From: Panagrolaimus kolymaensis
Lineage: Eukaryota > Nematoda > Chromadorea > Rhabditida > Panagrolaimidae
Length of the DNA stretch: 64,000 nt
Assembly (NCBI GenBank): GCA_028622995.1
Contig: JAJQJQ010000003.1
Coordinates: forward strand, 4,092,001-4,156,000
Direction: 5' to 3'
Part shown: positions 27,496 through 39,129 of the stretch, in pieces
Layout: each line of letters begins with the position of its first letter
How positions within the stretch are numbered: position 1 is the stretch's first letter
Notes under the pieces: model-generated
Databases searched by the model: none
What the model was told of the DNA's origin: nothing
What the model saw: only the letters and a program-made list of their open reading frames with translations
Translations under genes and position numbers: made by a program

Positions 27496-28248
27496 AAAAA
27501 GAGAAGAAAGAAGATTAAATAAAATTCATTTGTTTTTATAACAAAAAATAAAATAAAAATTGAATAATAAAAAAATACATATTTTTAAACACAGAATTAA
27601 TTTTATGGTTTCATTTTAAACTTTTAAAGAGAGCAAAAGAAATTTATTATATATATGTATTAGAAAGAAAAAAATAGTTGTCATAGTTTTTTGAAATACT
27701 TTTAAATTTTTTAACAGATTTTTTTATCTGAAGAAAGCATTGTTAAAATTTTTTGCATTTTCCTTCTTCCATTTTTTTCTCCTCCTGACGACAATGGGTG
27801 TCCGTTATTCAGCACTGTAATCATCAAAAAATGACTTTTTTGTAGGAACGACAATACGCGGTTGAGCGATGTATTGCTGGCTGTTGATGCTCCACCGCTT
27901 CACATTTCCCTCTATCGTTTTTTGATTTTTCTTCTGACTGGGGCGTGTGCTTGCTTTTTTGCTTGATCTTAGTCAGAGGAGCCTGAGCGTGGTGAATGCT
28001 TTGAATAAAATAAAATACACGCAAAAAACCAACCTGACAGAAAAAAACTTTTCAACAGTTAAATTTTTTATTTTTCCCTCTTTTTTTTAAATATTGAAAT
28101 CAGAATAAATTATTATTATTTGCTAGATTATTTTTTTCTTTCTATTTTATGTATACTATATGATTGGATTTACGTGTTGTTGGTGGTATGATACCTTAAT
28201 TTTGGTATGCCCAATAAAGAGCACATATTGTTATTGGAAAAAAATAAC
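27496..28248. other. Spacer PYROXD2 to P4-ATPase
   Basis: 753 bp with the PYROXD2 3' UTR (AATAAA-like signals near 27530-27560) and the upstream region of the flippase gene. The minus-strand frame 28024-27824 is not supported by anything. Confidence 0.45.
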
Positions 28249-31200
28249 ATGGAAAAGAAACAACAAAATAATAGGTTTGCTTTTTTTATTTATTTATTTA
28301 TTGGTTTTTTAAAGAGTATTTTTTCATAAACAAAGTTAGTGATCAAACCAAACAGACCGCTTTTTCCTTTTTATGAAATCAAACTTTTTTTTGTTGTCAA
28401 AAACATTTCCTTTCCTTTTTCTTTTCTTCATAAAATTAAATAAAAGAATAAACAAAATTTTTTTTGCTCGCTTAGCAACCGCAACCAAAAAGGTATGACT
28501 CTTCGCAAAAACCTTTTTTCGTCATCTTTGAATGTCGCTGATGTCGCCTATATTTAATATATTTTATTATTCATTATGCTTTCGTTTTCTAAAAATTGTA
28601 TAAAGTTTAATTATTATTATGTCGTCGTCGTCAAAAAAGAGTGTAGAAACTAAATTTTTGTTGATATTTGAATATTATGCATACATGTGGGAAATCAGCT
28701 GATTTTTTTTCCTGACTTTTTTTATTAATAAACAATTTTTTAGATGGATAAAAAAGTATTTTTGGCGAAAACCCATTCATCATCCCAGAACCATTTTAAT
28801 TGGAGAAAATCCCGAAGGTTTATTTCCTAAAAATATTGTTAGAAATCAAAAATACAGCTGTATAACATTTATTCCATTTGTATTATTTGAACAATTTAAA
28901 TTCTTTTTAAATTTTTTCTTTTTATGCATTGCTTTAAGTCAAATTATTGAAGCATTACGAATTGGAAGTCCTATAGCTTATTGGGGTCCACTTGTGAGTT
29001 TTATTCTATGCAGACGCTGGAGTTAAGTTATCAATTTTTTTAGGGTTTTGTCCTAAGTATTACATTAATCCGTGAAGGATATGAAGATTTTTTGAGATAT
29101 TTACGCGATCGACAAGTAAATCAACAAATTTATAAAAAATTTATTTCAAGTGGATATCAAACGGTTTTGAGCAAGTAAGTTACTTTGTCTGTGATGTTTG
29201 TTTCTTTTAAAAAGAAAGAAATGAGAATAAATGACTCAAATGTTTACACAAAATAAAATATTTTTTGTTTAGAGACATTCAAGTTGGTGACATTATTTTG
29301 TTACACAAAAATCAGCGCATACCCGCTGATGTCATTTTATTACGAACATCTGAACCATCGGGAGGGTGTTTTATTCGAACAGATCAATTAGATGGTGAAA
29401 CTGATTGGAAATTAAGGCTTGCAATTCCAGCTTTTCAACAATTGCAAAAAGATAAAGTAAATCAAATTAATTTTAAAATAATATAAAGCAAATTATTTTT
29501 AAAGGATATATTCGATGCAAAATGTGAAATTTATTCAGAAGCTCCAAATAAAGATATTTACAGCTTTATTGGAACTTGTCGAAGTTCATATCAAAATTTA
29601 TGCATTGAAAATTCGATAAGTATTGAAAATGTTTTATGGGCATCAACCACCTTAACCGGGGGAACTGCGATTGCATTAGTCATTTACACAGGAAAGGAAA
29701 CCCGTTCAGAAATGAATTGCTCATCGCCTCAATGCAAAGTGGGATTACTTGATTTAGAAGTAAGGAAACATAACACCACAAAAAATGTAAACAACAAAAA
29801 ATATTTTTTAGATAAATCAATTAACAAAATATTTATTTGTGCTATTATTGATTGTAACTATAGCATCAATAAGTATGAAAGGTTATACTTCAACATGGCC
29901 AAAAGATACTATGCGTTTTGCACTCCTATTTTCATATGTCATTCCTATTTCGTTGAGAGTAAATTTAGAAATGGCAAAATTATATTATTCCTATTCCATA
30001 TCACATGATAAACAAACTAAAAATATCAAAGTACGTAGCTCTTCAATTCCGGAAGAGCTTGGAAGAATTTCATATTTGCTTACTGATAAAACTGGCACAT
30101 TGACGAAGAATGAAATGCAATTTAGAAAAGTATGATAAGAGCTTCTTGTCTATTTGCGTCAAAAACTAAAATTAACTGCTTCTCTTTTTTTTAAGATTCA
30201 CATTGGTTCGATATCAATTAATAGTGATTCATTTGATTATGTAAGAGATGTATTAAAAGTGAATTTACCCAACGCAGAAATTAAAAATCCTATACAAAAT
30301 CGAATTTGTCAAGCAGTGGAAGCATTAGCATTATGCCATAATGTAACCCCAATTAAAGAAAATGATGCCTTAAATTATCAGGCATCATCCCCTGATGAAA
30401 TAGCTTTGGTGGAATGGACTCAAGCTGTTGGAGTAACATTGATTGAGAGAGATTTTGATTCGATGATGTTGTCATATAATCACCAAGGAATTTTGCAGAA
30501 ATATCAAATTTTGCAATTATTTCCATTTACATCTGAAAGGAAACGAATGGGAATTATCGTTAAGGTTAGTTAAGAAAAAAATATTTGCCCTCATTTTTTA
30601 AAGCTTGTTAAAAGTGTTAAAAGCATATTTTCTCAAAGTTTCATTATCTTTTTTACAGAACATCAAAACTAATGAAATATCTTTCATTTGTAAAGGTGCA
30701 GATACAGTGATGGCTGATATGGTCACCTATAATGATTGGTTGGAAGAAGAGTGTTCGAATATGGCCCGAGAAGGGCTACGAACATTAGTCGTTGCAAAGA
30801 AAATTTTAAGTGAACATCAATATGACGAATTTAATCGAAAATATCATCAAGCTAAAATGAGCACCCACGAAAGGGCTAAATTGGTTGAAAGTGCTGTCGC
30901 AAGCATAGAAGAAAATATGCAATTATTATGCGCCACTGGAGTTGAAGATCAATTACAAAATGATGTTCGAGCTTCAATTGAATCGCTCATTCAAGCGGGA
31001 ATTAAAATTTGTATGTTAACTGGGGATAAACTTGAAACGGCCATTTGCATTGCTCAATCATGTGGTCTCATTAAAAAAACATCACAAGTTTTTGTTATGC
31101 CTCAAGTGGAGCATGAAGGAGATATTATTGAACAATTAAGTGATATTAGAGAAAAAATGTAAGAAAATGAAAAAAATAGTACTAAAACCAATCCAAAATT

Positions 31201-32396
31201 ATAAAAAAACATTTTTTTAGGATAACTGATTCAGTTTTTATTATTCCTGGAAATGCATTTGATCAATGTTTAGAAAATGCCGAGAAAGTGCTTGCTGATC
31301 TTTTCAATGTTTCTAAATCAGTTATATGTTGTCGATGTTCGCCAGAACAAAAAGCAAAAATAGTAACGATGATAAAAAAGCATCAACCAAAGGCAAGGGT
31401 TGCTGCAATCGGGGATGGTGGAAATGATGTGGCGATGATTCAAAAAGCACATGTTGGAATAGGAATTGAAGCAAAAGAGGGTATTAATAAATTGTATTTT
31501 AATGAAAATTTAATCATTGATGCTTTATTTTTTTAGGGAAACAGGCTTCGTTAGCTGCAGATTTTGCCATCGATGAATTTTCACATTTATGTCCATTGTT
31601 AATGTATCATGGCCGATATGCATACAAACAGACTTGCATCCTAGCTCAATTTGTAATGCATCGAGGAATAATTTTATCTGTGCTTCAAATAATTTTTTGC
31701 CATCTAAATAATTTCCAAACCTTGCCAGTTTTTCATAGTATTTTAATGATGGCATATACAAGCATTTATACTCCATTAGCAGTTTTTGCGATAGTAACTG
31801 ATCGAGATATGTCTGAAAAGTCTGCTTTAACTTACTCTGAATTATACAAAGGATTAGTTCGCGGAAGGTCTCTCACATTAAAAACATTCTTCATTTGGCT
31901 TTTAATAAGTGTATATCAAGGTGAGTATAGTTTATAAGAGAAACTAACATGCCTCAGTAAAAGCTCCTTGAATTTTTTCTTACTGTGGCCTAATTTATTC
32001 TGTTTTTAGGTGGCGTCTTATATTATGGTTTCCTAATATTCCAAGACAACATTTACATCCACTTTCAAACCTCTGTTTATTCAGCTTTAATTTTAATTGA
32101 GCTTTTATTAGTTATAGCTGTATTTAGAAGCTTTCGATGGACAGTGATACTGGCTGAAGTAAGTCATAAGTTAAGTAATTAGCTGCTTTTTAATGATACA
32201 TTTTTAGATTCAATGCCTTGCTGCTTTACTAGCTTCATTATTTATTTTAAGTGATATTTTTGATCGAGATTATATTTTATCTTGGCGTTATCCCGCTGTT
32301 ACAATGTCTATTACGTGTATTGCTATACTTCCGGTATTTGCTGTTAGATTTTTTAAATATCGTTATTTGCCTCCAAGTTCTGCCAAAGTCAAATAA
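28249..32396 (+). CDS. tat-5: P4-ATPase of the ATP9/TAT-5 type (phospholipid flippase)
   Basis: Twelve exons (28249-28274, 28744-28993, 29044-29174, 29273-29456, 29505-29759, 29812-30129, 30196-30564, 30659-31158, 31221-31480, 31537-31920, 32010-32158, 32208-32396) encode 1004 aa. Motifs in order: actuator [13 protein letters not shown]; phosphorylation site [18 protein letters not shown]; nucleotide-binding [25 protein letters not shown] and FICKGAD; hinge [12 protein letters not shown] and [11 protein letters not shown]; then six C-terminal helices. The order and spacing match human ATP9A/B and C. elegans TAT-5, which keep phosphatidylethanolamine on the cytosolic leaflet and restrain budding of extracellular vesicles. 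Class 2 P4-ATPases work without a CDC50 partner. The first exon (MEKKQQNNR) is my inference: it is the upstream ATG whose donor gives the right phase. An ATG at 28619 fails on phase. Confidence 0.94.
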
Positions 32397-32969
32397 TAAA
32401 AAAACGTGTTACTTTAAACAAAAAAGATGCCTTAAAAACTTAGGAAAAAAAGTTAGATTTATATAATTATTTTTTTAATAATATTTTTACCGGTGACTTT
32501 TAATTTATTAAAAAAACGGGCTATAGTCTAAATGCAATATATATATATTTTAAATGTGTATTAATTAATTTGAAAAAAAAATAAAATTGTTAGTTAAGAA
32601 AGAGAAGTGTAAAATAACAAATTTATATTTGCTTCATTTATTCTTGCTTTTAAAATCAACATGGCATAAAGAAAGAAGCTACGTCATTATTATCATCATC
32701 AACAACAGAAAAAAAATATATGGCAAAAGGAACACTGTATTCACATTAACGGAGTTTTGGTATAAAAGTAAAAAAACAAAAAATTAATTATTTTATCCAA
32801 GATCTAAGGATTTTTATAAATGACACACAAAAAACAGAAATGAGATCTTTTTATTTACAAAGTTGGGCGGAGGACGGATTGTATTTAGCTGGACTCACGG
32901 CATGTTGGTAACTTTTAAAAACAGAAAAAAAAAAAACAGAAGATGGTCTTTTTTGATGGTATAATTTTT
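32397..32969. other. Convergent spacer, P4-ATPase / neuropeptide gene
   Basis: 573 bp of AT-rich sequence holding the 3' UTRs of both genes, including AATAAA-type signals near 32580. No further gene is seen. Confidence 0.45.
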
Positions 32970-33392
32970 TTAACGACGACGACGTCTTTCGAGAAGAACA
33001 CATTGAACGGGAGAAAAGTAGCAATTTTTGAATTGATTGATGGATCGAACTTCAACTTGATGTCCTGAACGTTTGAGGGGAACATTTTGTGGATAACGAT
33101 AATGTGAGGCATAGCTGCTATAAAGAGCTCGAAGATAATTGCGATCAAAATCGTTTCCTGAACTAAAGTTAAAAAAAATAATAAAAGAAATTTAACATTT
33201 TTGGGAAGCTTACTCAGCCATTGCAGCAAATGCAGAATTCATACGAGGCGATGCTAAAGCATTCGACATAGGTGTACAGTTGCTAAAAATAAATTATATT
33301 AAACCTAAAAATATATATCAGTTGAGCACTTACATAAATAGCATAAAGCTTGAAATAAGCAAGAATAAAAAGGCAATATTAGCATTTGCCAT
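32970..33392 (-). CDS. Neuropeptide precursor with an allatostatin-C-like cysteine loop
   Basis: Three exons (33392-33334, 33282-33214, 33162-32970) encode 106 aa. The N-terminus is a signal peptide (IAFLFLLISSFMLF, residues 6-19). A dibasic KR at 73-74 precedes the last segment, SGHQVEVRSINQF, then KNCYFSPVQCVLLERRRRR to the stop. Cys90 and Cys97 enclose six residues, CYFSPVQC. That is the spacing and start of arthropod allatostatin C (CYFNPISC), where the two cysteines form a ring. The protein has only this pair plus Cys22 in the signal/propeptide. Unlike insect AST-C, the loop is followed by VLLE and five arginines, which carboxypeptidases could trim. A single peptide copy at the C-terminus is typical of the somatostatin/AST-C superfamily. 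It probably signals through a G-protein-coupled receptor. The precursor architecture is clear; orthology to AST-C is inferred. Confidence 0.8.
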
Positions 33393-34370
33393 TTCTGACA
33401 AAATCCCGGGTTAGTTTTTTTACTTTTTAAGTAAAAGTAATGAGACAATGTATACCATTTTACTCTATTTATACTACCTATCTTTTTGGGGCGGAGTTGA
33501 TTGTTAAAGTTTTATAAGAACAAGACGACCTTAAAGTTTTTTTAAATTATATAAGTCCGTACCGCCTCTCTCCTCATTATATTTGAAATCATAGCGCCGT
33601 GTATAAGCATTGTGAAACTTTAAATTAAACTATGCTTGATTGAAAATTTGTGAAAAATTGCGTAAGCAAAGAGTACAAAATCAAGCAAATGCGTAAATGG
33701 ACGACTTTAAAATACCGTATGAAAAAAGTGTAGGCAATATGTACATATTTTCTAATTTGTTTATCAAATTTTTAAAATTTTTCGAAGAACCCGGAAGTAA
33801 TTTAAATTGTGACTTGAACATTAATTAAGTTTCGAGCGTCAAAAAGCATCTAAATAAAGAAAGGTCTACAATGTGCCGCTTCGATTATAAAATTTTTGTA
33901 TGAGCAAATTTTCGTTTTGTAAAATTTGTGAGATTTAAAGACGCTATAATAGCATAAACGATTTGGATAAAAAGAAATAAACTTTAATTAAAAAAAACAA
34001 AAACGTTTGAAATTTTTATTAGTAAACCCTACAGTTTGCTCATTAAAATTACAATTTTTTCGATATCAAATGTTTTGAGGCAAATACATTTTCAACTTTA
34101 TAACTGTTCCAACTAACATTTTAGGGAAATTGTTTTTCCTTAAAAAGAATGCTTTCAAAATCACTTTAAAAAGGTATTAATGTTGTTGGCGATGCAATAG
34201 AATAAATAAGGAATGGCGGTCCTGCACAATATATTTTTTCATTATTGTTGCATAGCTTTTATTTTAGATTAAAATATTTATCTTTTTAAATAACATTCAC
34301 TTTTTGAAATTAAATACTTGATTTATTAAATTTAAAAATCCAAACAATAAAAAGGAACGAGAGAGTAATT
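33393..34370. other. Intergenic upstream of the neuropeptide gene
   Basis: About 1 kb with no gene seen. It should contain the neuropeptide promoter in its first part. No strong repeats apart from A/T runs. Confidence 0.45.
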
Positions 34371-34374
34371 TTAA

Positions 34375-34618
34375 AGGGAGTGTCCCAAACGATGAGAATA
34401 ATTTTACTACGACGGGTGTTCCTAGCCCGAAAGTTTCATTGTCTCAAAAGCTTACAAAGTGCTACGAATTTTTGTAGCTTTATGTAGCATTTTGAGAAAA
34501 TTTCGTAAGCTTTTGAAAAAACTTTGTAAAACTTTGTGAGACTTTGAGACAGTGAAGAAAAACTTTCGGGCTAGGAACACCCGCTGTAAGGGTTTTCTCA
34601 TCGTTTGGGACACTCCCT
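34375..34618. mobile_element. Palindromic non-autonomous element (MITE) at TTAA
   Basis: A 244-bp imperfect palindrome. The 5' arm begins AGGGAGTGTCCCAAACGATG and includes GGGTGTTCCTAGCCCGAAAG. The 3' arm is its reverse complement (CTTTCGGGCTAGGAACACCC ... CATCGTTTGGGACACTCCCT). Arms extend roughly 80 bases with small differences. TTAA flanks both ends (34371-34374 and 34619-34622), as left by piggyBac-type transposases. It has no coding capacity, so it would need a transposase elsewhere. It could instead be a palindromic MITE of another superfamily whose ends include TTAA. Confidence 0.85.
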
Positions 34619-34622
34619 TTAA

Positions 34623-35403
34623 GCTAAAAAAAGTTTGGAACCACAAACAAAAAAAATTATTCCTAAGGCATAATACTCGTCACTTGTTTTTTTTTGTTAC
34701 AACAAAGAAATGCAAAAAATATGCTAAAGCAACATCAAAACAATGTATGTAAATGGAAGTTGTTTATTTCCATAACAGCGAGACAAAAAAAAAAGAAAAA
34801 ACAATATGCTTGCAAAAAGATAGTTTATACAAATATGAACCAAGAAAAAAATTTCAAAGAAGAAACACAAACAATGCTTATTTAGTTTTTCTCGTATCCA
34901 AGGAAGGGATGATGATGAATGTTGAATATTGAATTTTGATTTTTTCACGTTAAAATAAAAAATCCAAAAAGTTATCACATGTGTTTTATTAAAAAGTTTT
35001 AAAGCTATTAATATAAAAAGGCCGATACAGCAATGTTCAAAAATAATTTTATTCAAAAACTCCACGTACGTTTTTTTCTTTTAAACTCTGAATCAATTAT
35101 AAATTATAAAAACACCAACATCAAAAGAAAAAAAATCCAACCATCACTGTTTCGCTCATCCTTGCTTATTTATTCTTTTTAACGTGGCAACTGTTGTTAC
35201 AATTTTTTTTGATGATGTCCTCCCTTTTTTAGGATGGGAAAGTCATCATAGGGAAGAGCAGCGGCTAGTCTTTGAAACAAGCATAATTTTGATCCAATTT
35301 CGTAAAAAAAAAATTTCTCTTTGTTGAAGCTTAATTTTTTGTTAGTTAGCCGATTTATTGTATATTTTTGTAAACCTTAATATTATTTTCTATTAATTAT
35401 TAG
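34623..35403. other. Intergenic upstream of the DUF1647-type gene
   Basis: About 780 bp, AT-rich, with no supported gene. The frames at 34694-34885 and 35065-34724 are low complexity. Confidence 0.4.
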
Positions 35404-37305
35404 ATGTTACGAAAGCGAAATTTGTAAGTTTTGTAGTTTTATTTGTGGATATCTAAACCAATCTTTTTACTCCATCGTTCAAAAAAACTTTGATATTTCT
35501 CATTACTCTAAAATATTTTTTCAATTTTAAGTGAAATCCATTTTCTGTTTTTGATTTTTTTTACATATGTAAATTTTAAGCCTATTTTCAGTTACATCGT
35601 CCTTTTTACTGGCAGTATTTTCTATTTATATTATTTGCACAATTATTTAAAGTAGGCATCTTTTTAACTTATATTATTATTTTTCCATTATTCGCTTTTC
35701 ATAAATTTTTAGTAGGTATAAAAAAGTGACCGACGATAATGAAAATTCGTTTCGAAATTTAATTATGCATCATGAAATGTCTATAAACAAAGATGAATTT
35801 TGTGGAAATGAATGTGTTGGTTTTATTTTTATTTATCCTTGTAAATACAATTTTAAAATCTTTGTTTAGTTTGTTTACAAGCATTTAGTTTCAAATGGGT
35901 CGGATTTAAAACTTTTAAAAGGAGAGAAATTTGATTGTAATATTGGAATGCCATATCTTGAAAAATTAGGATTATTGTCAAATCAATCTATACAAAACAT
36001 CCCAGTTGACCCAAAGAAAGTCGTCTTTGCCATAGCTGCAGATTCGAATTATTATGGACCTTCGAGAGCTGTGATAGCAACAATAAAAAAGCATTTCGGC
36101 GAAGAAGCTAAAATAATACTTTATGATCTCGGAAAAATTTCTGATAACAATTTTTTTGTTTGTTTATTTACTGTAAAAATTAATTTTAACTTTGCTTTTT
36201 TCAGAAAGCAGAAACATCGAGTATTTGTAATTTAGAACTTCGAGTTTTTAATTGGAGTATTTTATCCGAAGATGTTAAAGGTGCCAAAATATTTGCATGG
36301 AAAATTATGATAATTGCAGTATGTTTAATTAATTTTTGAAATTTTATAAAAATTACTAAAATTTAGGAGCTTTTCAAAGAATTCGATACCTTTTTTTATC
36401 TTGACTCTTCAATATTTTTTGAAACGGGTGATTTCTCTCCATTTTTTGAAATGATCAACAATGGCTCATTGACTCCATTTCAAATGAGTGGCGGCACAGG
36501 TCATAGTATTCGGCATGCAACAAATAAAAGTAAAAAAACTTTAACTTTCTTTTTTTAATTAGAAATCTTCCTTATTGAATTAATTAACATTTACGTCTTT
36601 CAAAATTTTGTTTTAATTAAATATTTGGTAAAAAAGAAATATTATTGCTCGGTAATTGCATAAGATTTTGATGCTACACTTTTACTTTTCTTTTTTTGGT
36701 GATATTTTTGAAAGAAAAATGTTGTACTATTCAATGAGGCTTAAAATATATTTAAAGAAACTTTAACTATAATAATGAATTTATAGAGATGTACAAATAT
36801 ATACCTCTTGATATGACAATTCCGCGTATGCACGATATGCTTGAAGCAAATATGATGTTAATTCATCGAAGTGAAATAACTCGAAAATTAATTAAATGGT
36901 AACTAACATCTTTGCTTTATATTTTTTTTATTTTTTTTCTATTTTTGGTCCAATTTGTAGGTCAGTACTTTGTGCAATTACTCGAGATTGCATAGAACCA
37001 CCTGAATCATCTTTGAGTTGTCCACATGAAACTGAAGAAACTCCTGAAGGAAGTTGTCATCGACAAGATCAATCCGTTTTTAATGTCCTCCTTGCAAATT
37101 TAGAACAAGAATGGATTAATGAAGGTCAAATTTTTTAATTAGAATTTTTTGTCTTAGATGTATTTTAACGAAATTAGAATAAGTTTTAGGCCGCTCTTTG
37201 ATAACCCACGTAATGCCTAATCACCCAAAAAATTCTAAACAACGCCATCAAACGCGACGAATGCAATCCACAGATGAAAAAATAAACAATTGTCCTAAGC
37301 AATAA
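35404..37305 (+). CDS. DUF1647-type nematode Golgi/type II membrane protein, probable glycosyltransferase fold
   Basis: Nine exons (35404-35423, 35592-35651, 35713-35815, 35870-36157, 36205-36318, 36367-36529, 36787-36898, 36961-37124, 37190-37305) encode 379 aa. The start MLRKRNFYIVLFTGSIFYLY is a short basic tail plus one membrane helix, as in type II Golgi enzymes. The luminal part has VVFAIAADSNYYGPSRAVIA, IILYDLGK, CNLELRVFNWS, FAWKIMIIAELFKEF, TFFYLDSSIFFET and LCAITRDCIEP. This order (YDLG, CN-E-R-F, W-P-I-IAE, DSS, CAL--DCI-P) is that of the nematode DUF1647 family, which looks like a nucleotide-sugar transferase fold but has no tested activity that I know of. The usual metal-binding DxD is replaced by LDSS, as in relatives. 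The 257-bp intron at 36530-36786 is AT-rich with no further feature. Function is inferred only from family layout. Confidence 0.82.
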
Positions 37306-37828
37306 TAATAATTATTTTATTTAAAAAATGTGCTTACTTTCATTTTGATCTCATGGTTAATTTTATGCAACAGAAAAGGGTAGTATTTTAATTTAGTTGA
37401 TTAGTTTTTTGTTATCTTTTTTATGAGTTAAAAAATAAATAAAAATAAATTCATTATTTGCTTTCACTTTTTTTTATTGTGGCCACTCTCTTTCTTTTCT
37501 ATTTTGTGTTCAGTAAAAAATTTTTAAGCAACAACAGCCAACCTTTGCTCCTACGTTTTACGTCGTTTTCCGCTGCAAAAAAAGAAGGAAAAGACAGACC
37601 TGTCGCTTGGATGCAAAGAAGAAAAAAAGCACACATAAAACGCTTAATGTAAAATAAAAATCGATAAGGCCTCTTCTTTTCAAACATAAAAAAATAAGAC
37701 CTATGCAAAGAGAAACCAAAAAAAAAAAAACAGGCAGGCAGGCGTGTTCATTCAGTCCTTTTAGTTAGGTCGCTGTGTGTTGGATAAAGAGGCAGGGTAA
37801 ATTTTTTTAAAAATTCGCCAATTTTAAA
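37306..37828. other. Upstream region of the bZIP gene
   Basis: 523 bp between the DUF1647-type stop and the bZIP start. It contains an immediate ATG-TAA pair near 37648 and a short upstream frame at 37703-37768. See the separate entry and finding. Confidence 0.45.
37703..37768 (+). promoter_or_regulatory. Possible upstream ORF of the ATF4-like gene
   Basis: A 21-codon frame (MQRETKKKKTGRQACSFSPF then S, stop) ends 60 bases before the bZIP ATG. Vertebrate ATF4 and its invertebrate relatives are controlled through upstream ORFs when eIF2alpha is phosphorylated. Whether this stretch is in the mRNA is unknown, because the transcript start cannot be seen. It could be chance. Confidence 0.3.
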
Positions 37829-38769
37829 ATGTATGATGATAGTAATACTTTTTATACTCCATGTTATCATGGACAACGTGGGTAATTTATTTTAGTAATA
37901 ATTATAAATTAGAGATAATAGCTTTATTGTTTTAGAATGACATATCCTCATAGTAGCGATTTATGCGACCATGTTCCTGATATTGAAGGTACAGCAGCTT
38001 ATGGTCGAGATTATTCTTACATTCCTGATTATTCACATAATAATAATGCCCAAAATTATTATGGTAGCTTTTATAATGAAAACAATGATGATCATATGTG
38101 CCACGACCAAGCATATAATCAATGTTTTACACCAACAACAAATTATGATTCACAATCCATGAGCCTTAATAGTGGCCAATGTCCAGACAAATATATCATT
38201 GCTGAAGAAGACCGAGATCCAGTGAAACGCATTTATGAAGAAATCAGTGCTGAATGTGAACATTTATTACTCAAGAAAAATTGTGAAGAATGTCGATTAA
38301 AGTAAATAACAACAAACAACCTTTTTTGTATTACAAATTTACGAAGTATATCAAATTTTAGGCCAATGGGAAATTTCCATCCTGTATCACCCAATGTTAA
38401 TAATAGTTCACCATCAACCAATAAGTTATCTATTAATAAAACTTTGGATGAACTTGTAGCTGGCGAAGATACCACGCAATTGGCATTATCAATGATGCGA
38501 AAAAGAGAACAAAATAAAGTGGCTGCTGCGCGTTATCGAGAAAAAAAGAAAACCATGTACGTTTTTTAATTAAAAATAATTATAAAGTTACATTATTTGT
38601 TGAACCATACAACTCTTTTACATATGAAACATCTTTTTTTAGAATCCATTCAACGAAAGCAGAAATGCAAAAGCTCGAAAAACATAATAGTGAATTAAAG
38701 AAATTAGTTGCTGGTTATCAAAATGAAATCAATGATCTTCGGAAAAAACTCGGTTTACCTATTCAATAA
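37829..38769 (+). CDS. atf-4: ATF4-like bZIP transcription factor
   Basis: Four exons (37829-37881, 37936-38301, 38362-38556, 38643-38769) encode 246 aa. The N-terminal two thirds are acidic, asparagine- and tyrosine-rich (for example YSHNNNAQNYYGSFYNENND), likely an activation region. The bZIP at the C-terminus has the basic region RKREQNKVAAARYREKKKT, with N-K-AA-RYR-KK as in ATF4/ATF5, then heptads starting MQKLEKHNSELKKLV and ending at LRKKLGLPIQ. The zipper is short, as in ATF4. ATF4 is the effector of the integrated stress response and drives amino acid and redox genes. C. elegans atf-4 (older name atf-5) is the likely counterpart. The intron in the basic region/zipper junction is a common bZIP position. 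Upstream ORFs may govern translation (see separate entry). Confidence 0.87.
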
Positions 38770-39129
38770 CTTTATTACTTTATCTCTTTTATTATATTTG
38801 AATGAGGATTTCTTTGAGGTTAAAGAGCACAGAAAATATTCAAAAACGTTTAGTTAATCCAGAAAAAAAGACCGTCATTGTTTATGTTTTATTTACTATC
38901 ACAATTATGTTCAAGCTTTTCACCATCCAAACCAAACATTTAGCCACAAGCCATTCCTTAATGTATGTGTCTCGCTTTATAAAAACAAAGAAAAAAAGAA
39001 CCAAAATAAAGTTTATTATCAACACTAACATATCTAATAAAAATTAACAATAACATGATATCTAATAATAATAAAGTTATACTAAAAGCTACAATTTCAA
39101 AGAACAAAAGAGAGCTAAAAGGTTACAAG
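38770..39129. other. Convergent spacer, ATF4-like / DnaJ
   Basis: 360 bp holding 3' UTRs of both genes, with AATAAA-like signals. No gene is supported; the plus-strand frame 38802-39047 is AT-driven. Confidence 0.45.

Noticed and set aside
28619..28743. Alternative ATG (MSSSSKK) for the P4-ATPase
   Set aside because: Its frame reaches a stop before the next exon, and the possible donor gives the wrong phase; exon 28249-28274 fits.
38802..39047. Plus-strand 81-aa frame after the bZIP gene
   Set aside because: AT-driven, lies in the 3' UTR region between convergent genes, no similarity.
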